A stretch of 64,000 bases of DNA from Sphingomonas trueperi (GCF_011927635.1 NZ_JAATJB010000011.1:62001-126000), one strand, 5' to 3'; positions 1 to 8,752 are shown, numbered from the stretch's first letter. Program-made: numbers and translations. Notes: a model not told the origin generated them from the letters alone.

Positions 1-874
1 CATCGGCAAGTCTGGCCTCAAGGTCGATCACTGCGGCCGTCAACGTCGCCCGCCTGCGATTGACGCTGTAATCCGAAAGCAGGAATGCCGGTGCCACGCC
101 GCCCTCGCGGACAAATTGGGCAAAGCGGAATTCCGGAATGGCGCCCCCAACTACCGGGTGGATACCTATGCCGCGAACATAGCGCAGGCGCTCAAGCAAG
201 CCATTGATATTGGCCGCAGTCGGGGCTTCTTCGAAATTACGCAACCACGCCAGCGGTGTCATGCCGAAATCCGGGTTGTTGATTACGAGTTCGTCTAGCC
301 GTGTCAGTTCAGCAGAGCTGAGGCCTTCGACGATTGCGGCTGCGGCAGCTTTGCGTGCGCGTGCCCGGCCAGCAAGACCGGCGCGTTCCAGTGTGTCGCC
401 TGACGGAAGAATGAACCGCTCACCCTTCAGGCCAACCATGAGGGCGCGAACAATCGGTTCACCTCTGTCTGTATACTCGGCGGCTTGCGCGGCAAGATTC
501 AGGGCAAGTGCCAGGTCGCCGCGTCGAAACGGGCGTATGCCAAGATAACGCGCCACGAGATCGGCATGATCGGTACGGGTTTGCGCGCGCTGACCATATG
601 CAGAGAAGGAGGAAGGATCGACGAATAACTGTGCCGCGAGGTACTGAAGAATGACGTCGGGAAGCCCGATCTCGGGTTGCAGACCAAAGCCGGGATGTCG
701 CATCAAAGCGATTTGTGCAGCCAGACCGAGGCGATTTGCTGGACCATAGCGGCGCCCAACCAATTCAACATCTTCCGCAGAAAGGGTATAATGCCCAATG
801 ATCGCGGTTTCTTGGACAGGAGGATCGAACAGGCGCCGGCGCTCGTCTCCGGTCAGAAGTCGGCGTCGTGCCAT
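1..874 (-). CDS. tnpA: Tn3-family transposase TnpA, N-terminal part (runs off the left edge)
   Basis: An uninterrupted leftward frame starts at the ATG complementary to 872-874 and stays open to base 1, giving about 291 N-terminal residues. The protein begins MARRRLLTGDER and has the character of the DUF4158-type N-terminal DNA-binding region of Tn3-family transposases (usual length about 970-1000 aa). The DDE catalytic part would lie outside the window. TnpA would bind the terminal inverted repeats and form cointegrates, which the TnpR encoded at 3829 resolves. The mer genes lie between tnpA and tnpR. No frameshift or stop is present in the visible part. The family call is from sequence character, without alignment. 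Confidence 0.85.
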   Translation of the reverse strand, partial: MARRRLLTGDERRRLFDPPVQETAIIGHYTLSAEDVELVGRRYGPANRLGLAAQIALMRHPGFGLQPEIGLPDVILQYLAAQLFVDPSSFSAYGQRAQTRTDHADLVARYLGIRPFRRGDLALALNLAAQAAEYTDRGEPIVRALMVGLKGERFILPSGDTLERAGLAGRARARKAAAAAIVEGLSSAELTRLDELVINNPDFGMTPLAWLRNFEEAPTAANINGLLERLRYVRGIGIHPVVGGAIPEFRFAQFVREGGVAPAFLLSDYSVNRRRATLTAAVIDLEARLAD

Positions 875-965
875 TTTGCTCTCCCGCTGAGGCGAATAAC
901 AAAATTGACACCAAAGCGGCTTGCACTGGAGGGAGGCCATTCGTTGCCGGTTGATCCCCGAGCAA

Positions 966-2384
966 TCACCCGGCGCAGCAAGACAGTTTGGCGACATCCT
1001 TATCAAACGTTTGGGCCGCCAGTTTGAGGCCTTCCACAGTGGTCAGGTAAGGAAATATCGTTGCACCCAATTCCAGGGTGGTCATGCCGTGTTTGATCGC
1101 CAGCACCAGTGTCTGGATCGAATCCGCGCCTTCGGGTGCCATGATCTGGCCGCCCAGCAAACGGTCGTTCGCCTTGTCGGCAATCAGTTTGATGAGACCC
1201 CGCGTATCGCGTGCTGCCAGTGCCCTTGGCACAGCATCGAGCGGGAGCAGCGAAACCTTGATGTCCAGGCCTTGCGCCCGTGCTGTCGTTTCAGTGAGGC
1301 CGGCGCTGGCGACTTGCGGGTCGGTGAAGACGACGGATGGCATGGAGGAATTGTCGTAGCGGTATTGGTTGCCCGTCACCGCGTTGCGCGCGGCCAGTTT
1401 TGCGCCATAGGCGGCCATGTAGACGAACTGGTCCCGTCCCGTTACATCGCCCGCCGCGTAAATGCCTGGAACCGACGTTTCGAGGTGGTCATCGACGACG
1501 ATTCCACCATTACGGGCAAGCACTATGCCGCGCTCCTCCAGCCCAAGCCCGTCGCTATTGGGTCGGCGTCCGGTGGCGATGAGCACCTGTTCCGCCGCGA
1601 CGGTGTCACAATGCCCCTCGCAGGTCAATTCGACCCCGCTCTGTGTTTGGGCGATACGCTGATAGCCGACACCTGCGCAAACCCGCACGCCCTCGGCTTC
1701 CAAATAGTTTTTCAGCGCGGCACTCACTTCCGGGTCCATTTCGGGGAGCAGGCGGCTTCGGCAGCAGATGGTGACATCAACGCCCAGACGCGAAAACATC
1801 TGTCCCAGTTCTACCCCGATCACCCCGCCACCGATCACCAGCAGCGATTTGGGCAAGCGATCCAGCGCCAGCGCCGATGTGCTGGTTAGGTAGGGCACGC
1901 TGTCCATCCCCGGAATCGGCGGCACGGCGGCGTGCGCACCCATCGCCAATATGACCTTGCCGACCTTCATGGGCGCATCGCCGACAATCAGCGCACCATC
2001 GGCAAAGCGTGCCTTGCCCTCGATATAGCTCACACCGTCATAGGCGGGCAGCAGATCGACATATTTTTTTTGGCGCAGCGTCGTGACAAGATCGTCCTTC
2101 GACGCCGCCAATACGGACCAGTCATCCATCTGGACAGCGCCCCCAAGGCCGGGAAAGCGCGCGGCGGCAAGCCCACCATGCACCGCTTCGGCGGCGCGGA
2201 TCAGCGTCTTGGAAGGAACGCAGCCAACATTGACACAGGTGCCGCCAATCGTGCCGTGACCGACGAGCGCCACTTTCGCGCCCAGATCGGCAGCGGCGAT
2301 CGCGGCGGAGTACCCGGCAGAACCCGCGCCGATGACGGCCACGTCAAATCCTTCCTGCCCGGGGCGGTTGCAACAGTCGTTCAT
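966..2384 (-). CDS. merA: Mercuric reductase MerA
   Basis: A cytoplasmic FAD-dependent disulfide oxidoreductase that reduces Hg(II) to Hg(0) with NADPH. The 472-aa protein shows an N-terminal dinucleotide-binding glycine motif (residues about 19-24), the redox-active disulfide in GGTCVNVGCVPSK (Cys50 and Cys55), a central NAD(P)H-binding GGGVIGVELG motif, and the C-terminal vicinal pair Cys469-Cys470 (ending SCCAG) that hands Hg(II) to the active site. The N-terminal heavy-metal-associated domain found in many MerA proteins is absent, so this is the short form. It is the last gene of the leftward merT-merP-merA operon, 37 bp after merP. Confidence 0.97.
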   Translation of the reverse strand: MNDCCNRPGQEGFDVAVIGAGSAGYSAAIAAADLGAKVALVGHGTIGGTCVNVGCVPSKTLIRAAEAVHGGLAAARFPGLGGAVQMDDWSVLAASKDDLVTTLRQKKYVDLLPAYDGVSYIEGKARFADGALIVGDAPMKVGKVILAMGAHAAVPPIPGMDSVPYLTSTSALALDRLPKSLLVIGGGVIGVELGQMFSRLGVDVTICCRSRLLPEMDPEVSAALKNYLEAEGVRVCAGVGYQRIAQTQSGVELTCEGHCDTVAAEQVLIATGRRPNSDGLGLEERGIVLARNGGIVVDDHLETSVPGIYAAGDVTGRDQFVYMAAYGAKLAARNAVTGNQYRYDNSSMPSVVFTDPQVASAGLTETTARAQGLDIKVSLLPLDAVPRALAARDTRGLIKLIADKANDRLLGGQIMAPEGADSIQTLVLAIKHGMTTLELGATIFPYLTTVEGLKLAAQTFDKDVAKLSCCAG

Positions 2385-2421
2385 TGCTTATCGCTTTCTT
2401 GAGGCGCTGGCGGCGCCCCGC

Positions 2422-2751
2422 TCAGTTTTGAATAGCGCGCGCCGGATAACCCGCGTTGGTTGATGCAGCGGCAATCGCAGCAGCATTGGTGCGGCGCGGG
2501 TTATAGGTTGCGCGCGCGGTCTTGGCTGCGAAATCGACCGTGACCGCCGTTACCCCGGCGACGCCTTCCATCGCCTTCTTCACGGTGATCGGGCAGGTGG
2601 CGCAGGTCATGTTCTCTATGGCAAAGGTGGTTTGCTTCTGAGCGGTTGCGGTAGCCGCGGGGCGATCTTGCGCCGTGCCACTAACTGCATAGGCGACCCC
2701 GCCGCCAGCCATAGCCAGCACGGCCATAGCGATACATACTGTCTTTTTCAT
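2422..2751 (-). CDS. merP: Periplasmic mercury-binding protein MerP
   Basis: A 109-aa protein with a cleavable-looking signal peptide (MKKTVCIAMAVLAM, small residues to about 22), a low-complexity Ala/Gln linker, then a heavy-metal-associated domain with the MTCATCP motif (Cys50 and Cys53). MerP binds Hg(II) in the periplasm and passes it to MerT. It lies 12 bp after merT and 37 bp before merA in the same operon. The linker between signal peptide and metal-binding domain makes it longer than classical MerP (about 91 aa). Confidence 0.95.
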   Translation of the reverse strand: MKKTVCIAMAVLAMAGGGVAYAVSGTAQDRPAATATAQKQTTFAIENMTCATCPITVKKAMEGVAGVTAVTVDFAAKTARATYNPRRTNAAAIAAASTNAGYPARAIQN

Positions 2752-2763
2752 GGGTATTTCCTT

Positions 2764-3159
2764 TCAATAGAACCAGGGTGCCCACCAGTCGATGGTGAGC
2801 GCCAGGATGGCGACGGCAAGGCCCAGCCACAGCACCGCCTTGGTGGTCCAAGCCGATTGTGGACGAGCGCAGTAGGAACCGTCTTCACAGGGCGGTTTCG
2901 GCTTGAAATAGACATGCCAGAAGCCGTAGCCGAGCAGCGCGAGCGTTACGCCTGCGACATAGGGCTTGTAAGGTTCGAGCGCCGTCAGGTTGGCGATCCA
3001 CGCGCCGGAAATTCCGAGCATAACCAACAGTAGCGGGACGACGCAGCAAGCCGAGGCGAGCCCCGCGCCGATCAATGCGCCCGCCGCAACCCAGTTTGCC
3101 TGCTTCGGCTCGTGGTTTTCGGTGAGGGCTGGCTGTCCCGCTTCCGGCGTTGAGACCAT
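2764..3159 (-). CDS. merT: Mercuric ion transporter MerT
   Basis: An inner-membrane protein that imports Hg(II) from MerP. From the ATG at 3159 it is 131 aa, with three hydrophobic segments (about 24-50, 66-85 and 104-122), the vicinal pair Cys38-Cys39 in the first helix and a second pair (Cys91, Cys97) in the cytoplasmic loop, as expected for MerT. The frame is open further upstream to 3303, but that extension covers the MerR-controlled promoter, so the internal ATG is preferred. First gene of the operon; no merC, merF or merD is seen. Confidence 0.93.
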   Translation of the reverse strand: MVSTPEAGQPALTENHEPKQANWVAAGALIGAGLASACCVVPLLLVMLGISGAWIANLTALEPYKPYVAGVTLALLGYGFWHVYFKPKPPCEDGSYCARPQSAWTTKAVLWLGLAVAILALTIDWWAPWFY

Positions 3160-3193
3160 GGCTTGAATCCCTTGTTCCAACTGAGTGATTCGC

Positions 3194-3224
3194 AGTGTAG
3201 GCTCTGTAGCCACTACAGACTCAA
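3194..3224 (-). promoter_or_regulatory. MerR-controlled mer operator/promoter
   Basis: Read leftward, a -35 like TTGAGT (3219-3224) and a -10 like TACACT (3194-3199) are separated by 19 bp, the over-long spacer typical of MerR-activated promoters. The spacer holds the dyad TCTGTAG-tgg-CTACAGA (3203-3219), which would be the MerR operator. It lies between the divergent merT and merR genes. Confidence 0.88.
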
Positions 3225-3235
3225 GAGGTATTTTC

Positions 3236-3658
3236 ATGGAGCAACAGGTCGGCATCTTGCGTGCCCAGCTTGCCCGGAAAACAGGCTGCAATCTCGAAAC
3301 CATCCGCTATTACGAGAAGGTGGGATTGCTGCCGGGGCCGCCTCGCAGTTCCAACGGCTACCGCGTCTATTCGCCGGAACTGGTGCAAAGGTTGCAGTTC
3401 ATCCTGCGCGCGCGCGACCTTGGCTATGCAATGGATGAGATACGGTCATTGTTGTCGCTCACCGATACCGGTGCACAAACCTGCGCGGAGGTTATGGCGA
3501 GAACCGAACTCCACCTTGAAGATGTCCGCCGCCGCATTGCAGATTTGCAGAAGATAGAGGTGACGCTGGCGACCACGTTAGCCAGATGCACTGGAGATGA
3601 CGTTGCCGAATGTCCCATCCTGGAAGCACTCCAGTTTTTACCCCATCAAGGCAATTGA
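3236..3658 (+). CDS. merR: Mercury-responsive regulator MerR
   Basis: A 140-aa MerR-family activator/repressor. An N-terminal winged HTH (CNLETIRYYEKVGLL) is followed by a dimerisation helix and the Hg(II)-binding cysteines Cys83, Cys118 and Cys126, close to the 82/117/126 arrangement of Tn501 MerR. The Cys118-Cys126 spacing is one residue shorter than in Tn501. The ATG at 3236 is chosen because the frame further upstream overlaps the operator. It is divergent from merTPA and is expected to bind the 3203-3219 dyad and activate the operon when Hg(II) binds. Confidence 0.93.
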   Translation: MEQQVGILRAQLARKTGCNLETIRYYEKVGLLPGPPRSSNGYRVYSPELVQRLQFILRARDLGYAMDEIRSLLSLTDTGAQTCAEVMARTELHLEDVRRRIADLQKIEVTLATTLARCTGDDVAECPILEALQFLPHQGN

Positions 3659-3687
3659 CGCCATCTTTGAGGGATTTGATTTTGTGA

Positions 3688-3807
3688 TGTCAGCTTGGAG
3701 TATAGCCTAACCGGACGTCAGGGCGCTACCGCGGTTTCTGTCAGATTAGGGTACTAAACGGAATTTGTTGACGAATGTCGTTGCGTATCATAGATTTCAA
3801 CCTGACA
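3688..3807. promoter_or_regulatory. Candidate res site of the Tn3-family resolvase
   Basis: The 170-bp gap before tnpR holds three successive TGTC...GAC(A/G) pairs: 3688-3717, 3739-3772 and 3776-3807. The last is TGTC-N24-GACA. Three inverted subsites just upstream of tnpR is the expected layout of a res recombination site, which also carries the tnpR promoter. Subsite assignment is by eye. Confidence 0.6.
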
Positions 3808-3828
3808 TTTTGATGGAGAGAGTGCGCA

Positions 3829-4389
3829 GTGAAGGGGCAACGGATCGGCTATGTCCGGGTCAGCACGTTCGATCAGAATGTGGATCGCCAATTGGAAGGT
3901 CAGTCGCTCGATCGGACCTTCACCGACAAGGCATCGGGCAAGGACGTCAACCGCCCCCAGCTTGAGGCTCTGCTCACTTTCGCCCGCGAAGGCGATACCG
4001 TCGTCGTCCACAGCATGGATCGGTTGGCCCGCAATCTGGATGACCTGCGCAAGCTGGTCCAGGGCCTCACCAAGCGAGGTATCCGGATCGAGTTTGAGAA
4101 GGAAAGCCTGTCCTTCTCGGGGGAGGACTCCCCGATGGCCAATCTGATGCTCTCGGTCATGGGTGCGTTTGCTGAGTTCGAGCGCGCCCTGATCCGCGAA
4201 CGGCAACGCGAAGGCATTGCGATCGCTCGGCAGCGCGGCGCCTATCGGGGGCGGAAACGGTCGCTCTCGGATGAGATGATTGCCGATCTGCACCGCCGCG
4301 TTGCCGCCGGTGAACGCAAGGCGACCATCGCGCGCGACATGGGCATCAGCCGCGAAACCCTCTACCAGTACCTTCGCGCCGCTGCCTGA
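3829..4389 (+). CDS. tnpR: Resolvase TnpR (serine recombinase)
   Basis: A full-length 186-aa serine resolvase that resolves Tn3-family cointegrates at res. The catalytic serine is in IGYVRVSTFDQN (Ser12). The conserved resolvase blocks SMDRLARN, GEDSPMANLM and FERALIRERQREG follow, then a C-terminal HTH (ATIARDMGISRETLYQYLR). It starts ATG at 3829 after the res repeats. Sequence character is closest to the Tn21/Tn5393-type resolvases. It points right while tnpA points left, with the mer module between them. Confidence 0.96.
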   Translation: MKGQRIGYVRVSTFDQNVDRQLEGQSLDRTFTDKASGKDVNRPQLEALLTFAREGDTVVVHSMDRLARNLDDLRKLVQGLTKRGIRIEFEKESLSFSGEDSPMANLMLSVMGAFAEFERALIRERQREGIAIARQRGAYRGRKRSLSDEMIADLHRRVAAGERKATIARDMGISRETLYQYLRAAA

Positions 4390-4451
4390 CACCAATGTTC
4401 ACATTATGTCCGGAAAATCGTTGTTCAGCGTACAAAGCTTGAGGTGACGCC

Positions 4452-4766
4452 TATTCCGAGGATGTCACGCCGCAGGACGATAAGAAAGGCGATCGCGGCC
4501 TGTTCTTCATCTTCATCAGCGCGCGTGCCTATGACACGATCGAGTTCATGCAGCAGGAATGGATCAATCGCGGGAATTTCGTCGACCTTGGCGAAGAGCG
4601 CGATCCAATCGTCGGCCTGCATGAGGAGGACGGTCGGTTCACCATCCCGCAGGCGCCCGCGCGCAAGCGCATCGACGGTGTGCAGACTTTCAATGTCATG
4701 AAGGGAGGCGAATATCTGTTCATGCCAAGCCTATCGGCGCTTAAGTGGTTGGCAGAACGACGCTAA
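4452..4766 (+). pseudogene. C-terminal remnant of a Dyp-type peroxidase
   Basis: An in-frame stretch of about 104 residues ends at 4766. It contains FIFISARAYDTIEFMQQEW, then RGNFVDLGEERDPIVGLHE, FTIPQAPARKR and GGEYLFMP, the characteristic C-terminus of dye-decolourising haem peroxidases. The N-terminal two-thirds, including the proximal His region, is absent. The upstream side is abutted by the transposon right end and a stop in this frame near 4440. It is most simply a gene beheaded by the transposon or an associated deletion. Confidence 0.75.
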
Positions 4767-4924
4767 AGCTATTCACCTGATTGTCGGTTGAGATTTGAAG
4801 TGTGCAGAGTGACCCGGAAAGTGCGGGGCTGTGCGGAAGGTTAAGTGAGTGGGAGTTGAGTTTCGGCAAGGCTGGGGATGGTTGGTCCTTGTAGCGCTTA
4901 CGATTTCGACGACCGGCGATGAAA

Positions 4925-5581
4925 TCACGTTGCTGACGTTGATGTTCCGCACTGCCGAGAACGCATTCGGCTATCCTTGTCGAACCCGTACAGGGTTCGC
5001 AGGTCGCCTGGGCCGTCGATGGCGACCGCGGCGGAAACCTTCAGTGGATCAGCGCCGCGGACCTCGCTGTCGGCAGGCAATCTGGGACGGGCCGCCAGCC
5101 ACAGGGCAGCGTGGGCGCCGGCAGAATGTCCCACCGTCACCACATGCTTCAGGTCCAGAGGCTGGGTTCGTGCCAGCACCCTCAAGTGATCGAGCGCCGC
5201 TCCCCAATCCTGGAAGGTCCCAGGCCACCCGCCGCGGGTGTCACCAACCTGTCGATACTCTATATTCCATGTCGCCACGCCCTTGTCCGTCAAGGCGCTC
5301 GCCAACGGCGCCGTGCCTGCCAGTGTCTCATAGCCTTTGGTCCAGCAGCCACCGTGAATGACCATGACGACGGGAAACGGGCCAGGACCTGCAGGCAAGC
5401 GCAGTTCACCGATCTGCAGAGGATCAGGACCATAGGCCTCGACGAGCGTCGGAGCGGTGACGGGAAGGGCGTGGAGTTGGGGCGGTCCGATCAGCGCATG
5501 TTGGTTATCCGACGGCGTCTGCGCCCAAGCGGTGCTCGTGACAATCAAGACTGTAGCCAGGCCTAATGAACGGTATCGCAT
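4925..5581 (-). pseudogene. Secreted alpha/beta-hydrolase (esterase), 3'-truncated
   Basis: A 218-aa product with a signal peptide (MRYRSLGLATVLIVTSTAWA). The oxyanion-hole motif VIHGGCW (residues about 75-81) and nucleophile elbow VGHSAGA place it in the BD-FAE/esterase-lipase family. Family members continue about 60-80 residues further and carry the catalytic Asp and His. Here the frame ends in an unrelated tail (SRMRSRQCGTSTSAT) and no continuation is visible in the other frames. It lies 160 bp from the Dyp remnant, so both ends of this scar are damaged. Probably inactive. Confidence 0.65.
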
Positions 5582-5876
5582 GATCTACCTCTTTCATGCA
5601 TCTTCCCGCTCCGACGTTACCAGCCAGTTCGTCAAATGTGAGAAGACAGCAATTCGTCATTAGATAACATGGTTCGCTATATTCTTTTCGGAAACACCAT
5701 TCCGTCATCGAGTGGGCAAAGCGATAGATGAAATCCCGTTTCTGGCGCAAAGCATATTGCGGCTATGCGCGATCACGGTAGCCATGATCATGGAAGTGAT
5801 ACGTCAGGCGACCAAAGAGCTATCTAGATTTCATTGTCGTCGTGAATTGCGGTTTCAGAGGATCGTGGGTTTTATC
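5582..5876. other. Gene-free stretch
   Basis: About 295 bp of lower-GC sequence between the truncated esterase and the ACP gene. No plausible gene, terminator or promoter was recognised. Confidence 0.4.
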
Positions 5877-6119
5877 TCACTTGGCTATCCATGCTTCGAC
5901 CAGCTTGACCGCATCCTCTACTGTTTTGACCTCACCGGCGGCTTCATCCGGGATAGTGAGTCCGAATTCGTCTTCAAGCGCCATCACAACTTCCAGCACA
6001 TCGAGACTATCCACGCCGATGTCATCGTAGAAAGACGAAGCAAGGGCAATCTGATCCGGATAGACGCCGAGCTGACGGCTAATGATCCTGAAAACTCGGG
6101 GAGCGATTTCTTCCATCAC
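5877..6119 (-). CDS. Acyl carrier protein
   Basis: An 80-aa acidic ACP with the phosphopantetheine-attachment motif GVDSLD (Ser38) and the usual four-helix pattern. It carries acyl groups as thioesters on a 4'-phosphopantetheine arm. It is divergent from housekeeping AcpP (DSLD, but weakly similar flanks), so it is probably a specialised carrier of the lipid cluster. Two adjacent ATG codons (6119 and 6116) are both possible starts. It lies about 100 bp after the PHA-system gene and is the last gene of the leftward lipid operon. Confidence 0.9.
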   Translation of the reverse strand: MMEEIAPRVFRIISRQLGVYPDQIALASSFYDDIGVDSLDVLEVVMALEDEFGLTIPDEAAGEVKTVEDAVKLVEAWIAK

Positions 6120-6218
6120 AAAGCCCTCGCGCGGACACTATCGGCTAGGAAACAGGGCAGATTCTCGTAAACTCAATCATCGCAGAGCAACGATATTGTC
6201 CTGCGGCCAGTAAATTCA

Positions 6219-6518
6219 TCATGCCTTGCTGAGCATTTTCTCGGCGCTCGTTTTCACAAAATCCGAAATCTGTCCTGACATCATTTTGAGGAACAGCGGT
6301 ACGCTGACGTCGCCGCGAATCTCGCTATCCTCAATGTCGAGTTGCACCGGGATATTCTGCCCCATCGCCCCGATGACCAAGTGTAGTGCGTAGTCCGATA
6401 CCCACTCGGAACTGAGCGAACCGCCTCCCGGGATATGCGCTGCCAGCTTGGGCAGGCCGGCCTCGATCCTGCTCTTCGCTTCGATTTTACCAAGGCTGTG
6501 CGGGATAACGACTTCCAT
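6219..6518 (-). CDS. Polyhydroxyalkanoic acid system (PHA_gran_rgn) family protein
   Basis: A 99-aa protein of the small family often found near polyhydroxyalkanoate genes. It begins MEVVIPHSLGKIEAKSRIEAG and ends with a helix (FVKTSAEKMLSKA), as those proteins do. The fold resembles lipid-binding domains; its biochemical role is not established. It lies 14 bp after the thioesterase gene in the lipid operon, which suggests a role in acyl storage or membrane lipid handling. No PHA synthase is present in the window. Confidence 0.75.
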   Translation of the reverse strand: MEVVIPHSLGKIEAKSRIEAGLPKLAAHIPGGGSLSSEWVSDYALHLVIGAMGQNIPVQLDIEDSEIRGDVSVPLFLKMMSGQISDFVKTSAEKMLSKA

Positions 6519-6532
6519 ATCTTCTTTCCTGT

Positions 6533-6958
6533 TCAGGCCGCCCGATCGACGAGCAGCAAGGTCGATGTCGCGGAGGCATAGAGTTTGCCGGCCATGTCGA
6601 TCAGACGCGCCTCGGTATGCGCCACCCTCTTGCCCATCGACACCACCTGGCCGATTGCACGGACCATCCCGACCCTGTCGGTCAAGGGCGCATGATAGGC
6701 GACCTTGAGTTCGAGCGTGACGCAGTTGATGGGCACTTGGGCCGCGGAGTTCGCCGCGATGCCGCAGGCCGAATCCAGCAGCGTCGCGGCATAGCCACCA
6801 TGGGCGATGCCCATGAAATTGTAGGTCTGCGAGGTGGGCGTCGCGACAAAGACGACCTTCCCCTCCTCCGCCTCAAGCAGATCGATGTCGAACAGGTCCA
6901 TCATGGGCGGCCGGGTGCCGGCCGCCATGAACTGTTCGATCTCTTCCAGACCGGTCAT
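6533..6958 (-). CDS. PaaI-type hotdog-fold thioesterase
   Basis: A 141-aa protein with the single hotdog-domain pattern of the PaaI/YbgC group. The motif FMGIAHGGYAATLLDSACG (residues about 48-66) includes the HGG that orients the thioester, followed by LELKVAYHAPL. It would hydrolyse acyl-CoA or acyl-ACP thioesters and so recycle CoA in the beta-oxidation cluster. It lies 8 bp after etfA and 14 bp before the PHA-system gene; the tight spacing supports one transcript. Confidence 0.85.
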   Translation of the reverse strand: MTGLEEIEQFMAAGTRPPMMDLFDIDLLEAEEGKVVFVATPTSQTYNFMGIAHGGYAATLLDSACGIAANSAAQVPINCVTLELKVAYHAPLTDRVGMVRAIGQVVSMGKRVAHTEARLIDMAGKLYASATSTLLLVDRAA

Positions 6959-6966
6959 CGCTTACC

Positions 6967-7893
6967 TCAAAGCTTTTCGGTCAGTTCAGGAACGATCTTG
7001 AAGAGGTCGCCGACCAGGCCGATATCGGCGACCTGGAAGATGGGCGCGTCCTCATCCTTGTTGATCGCGATGATGGTCTTGCTATCCTTCATGCCAGCAA
7101 GGTGCTGAATCGCACCCGATATGCCGACGGCGACATAGACTTCCGGCGCCACGATCTTGCCGGTCTGGCCGACCTGAAAATCGTTGGGCGCATAGCCAGC
7201 ATCGACCGCTGCGCGGCTTGCGCCCACACCCGCGCCCAGCTTGTCGGCCAGCGGATCGATCACGCCATGAAACTGCCCGGCCGAGCCCAGCGCTCGCCCG
7301 CCCGAGACGATGATTTTGGCCGAGGTGAGTTCCGGGCGCTCGGACTGGGCGATCTCGGCACCCACGAAGCTGGAAAGTCCCGCATCCGTGCCCGTCGCAG
7401 CCTCGATACTGGCCGAGCCACCCTCGCGGGCCGCCTTCTCGAAGGCTGTGCCACGCACCGTGATAACCTTCTTTGCATCAGACGACTGGACCGTCGCGAT
7501 CGCATTTCCCGCGTAGATGGGACGCGTGAACGTGTCAGCGCTTTCCACCGACAGGATGTCGCTGACCTGCATCACATCAAGCAAGGCCGCCACGCGCGGC
7601 GCGATGTTCTTGCCATTCGAAGTGGAAGGCGCCACGAACGCGTCATAGCCGCGCATCAGGTCCGCGACGGCCGGCGCGACATTCTCGGGCAAAGCGTGTT
7701 TGAACGCCGCATCGTCGAACGTTACGACTTTGGCGACACCCGCGACCTTCGCAGCAGCCTCGGCCACGCCGCCGATGCCCGCACCGGCAACCAGCAGATG
7801 GACCTCACCAAGTTTGGCAGCGGCGGTGACGGCCGATAGCGTCGCATCCTTGACCGACGCATTGTCATGTTCAACCCAGACGAGCGTATTCAT
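6967..7893 (-). CDS. etfA: Electron-transfer flavoprotein alpha subunit
   Basis: A 308-aa FixB/EtfA protein. The C-terminal FAD-binding signature runs through GGRALGSAGQFHGVIDPLAD, AGYAPNDFQVGQTGKIV and YVAVGISGAIQHLAGMKDS. With EtfB it accepts electrons from acyl-CoA dehydrogenase and passes them to ETF-ubiquinone oxidoreductase, which is not encoded in the window. EtfB lies upstream, separated by 115 bp that hold a strong hairpin. The usual etfB-etfA order is kept. Confidence 0.95.
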   Translation of the reverse strand: MNTLVWVEHDNASVKDATLSAVTAAAKLGEVHLLVAGAGIGGVAEAAAKVAGVAKVVTFDDAAFKHALPENVAPAVADLMRGYDAFVAPSTSNGKNIAPRVAALLDVMQVSDILSVESADTFTRPIYAGNAIATVQSSDAKKVITVRGTAFEKAAREGGSASIEAATGTDAGLSSFVGAEIAQSERPELTSAKIIVSGGRALGSAGQFHGVIDPLADKLGAGVGASRAAVDAGYAPNDFQVGQTGKIVAPEVYVAVGISGAIQHLAGMKDSKTIIAINKDEDAPIFQVADIGLVGDLFKIVPELTEKL

Positions 7894-7916
7894 AACTTAT
7901 TCTCCGAGAAATCCGC

Positions 7917-7953
7917 CCCCGCTTCATCTCTGTGCGCACAGGATGAAGCGGGG
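7917..7953. other. Strong hairpin between etfB and etfA
   Basis: Perfect 12-bp arms (7917-7928 CCCCGCTTCATC; 7942-7953 GATGAAGCGGGG) enclose a loop that contains a second palindrome, TGTGCGCACA (7931-7940). No T-run follows on the leftward strand. It could be an mRNA-stabilising or processing stem, or a weak attenuator that sets the EtfB:EtfA ratio. Confidence 0.6.
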
Positions 7954-8008
7954 TGCGCCGTCACTTGCATGGGAGAGGTTCGGCAAGTTCGGCGCGTTTG
8001 AAAGTTTA

Positions 8009-8752
8009 TCAAATCGCCATTTCCTTGAGCCTGGCGACCAATTCATCGACGTCGGCCACCTTGATGCCCGCCGAGCGCTTGGGGGGTTCGGTCACCTTGA
8101 GCGTCTTGAGGCGCGAGGCGATCTCAACACCGAGATCGGCCGGCGTCTTCGTCGCCAGCGGCTTGGATTTGGCCTTCATGATATTGGGCAGGCTCGCATA
8201 GCGCGGTTCGTTGAGACGCAGATCGGTCGTCACGATCGCCGGCAGTTTGAGGCTTACGGTCTCCAGACCGCCATCCACCTCACGGGTCACCGCGACAGTC
8301 TCGCCCGATACTTCGACCTTGCTGGCGAATGTGCCCTGCCCCCAACCGAGAAGGGCTGCCAGCATCTGGCCGGTCTGATTGGCATCATCGTCGATGGCCT
8401 GCTTGCCGAGGATCACCAGGCCTGGAGCCTCCTCGGTGGCGATGGCCTTCAGGATCTTGGCGACGGCGAGCGGCTCGACCTCATCGTCAGTCTGGACGAG
8501 GATCGCGCGGTCGGCCCCCATGGCGAGCGCGGTGCGCAGCGTTTCCTGCGCCTTGGCGACGCCGATCGACACCACCACGATTTCGGTCGCGACTCCCTTT
8601 TCCTTGAGGCGGATAGCCTCTTCGACGGCGATCTCGTCGAACGGGTTCATCGACATCTTCACGTTCGCCAAATCGACGCCCGTCCCATCCGCCTTCACGC
8701 GCGGTTTCACATTATAATCGATAACCCGCTTGACGGGCACAAGCACCTTCAT
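8009..8752 (-). CDS. etfB: Electron-transfer flavoprotein beta subunit
   Basis: A 247-aa FixA/EtfB protein starting [19 protein letters not shown]. It has the AMP-binding core ([24 protein letters not shown]) and the ETF-beta signature [26 protein letters not shown], the recognition loop contacting acyl-CoA dehydrogenases. It pairs with EtfA. It lies 9 bp before the nitronate-monooxygenase stop side and is transcribed after that gene in the same leftward operon. The start is preceded by AGGA at a suitable distance. Confidence 0.95.
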   Translation of the reverse strand: MKVLVPVKRVIDYNVKPRVKADGTGVDLANVKMSMNPFDEIAVEEAIRLKEKGVATEIVVVSIGVAKAQETLRTALAMGADRAILVQTDDEVEPLAVAKILKAIATEEAPGLVILGKQAIDDDANQTGQMLAALLGWGQGTFASKVEVSGETVAVTREVDGGLETVSLKLPAIVTTDLRLNEPRYASLPNIMKAKSKPLATKTPADLGVEIASRLKTLKVTEPPKRSAGIKVADVDELVARLKEMAI

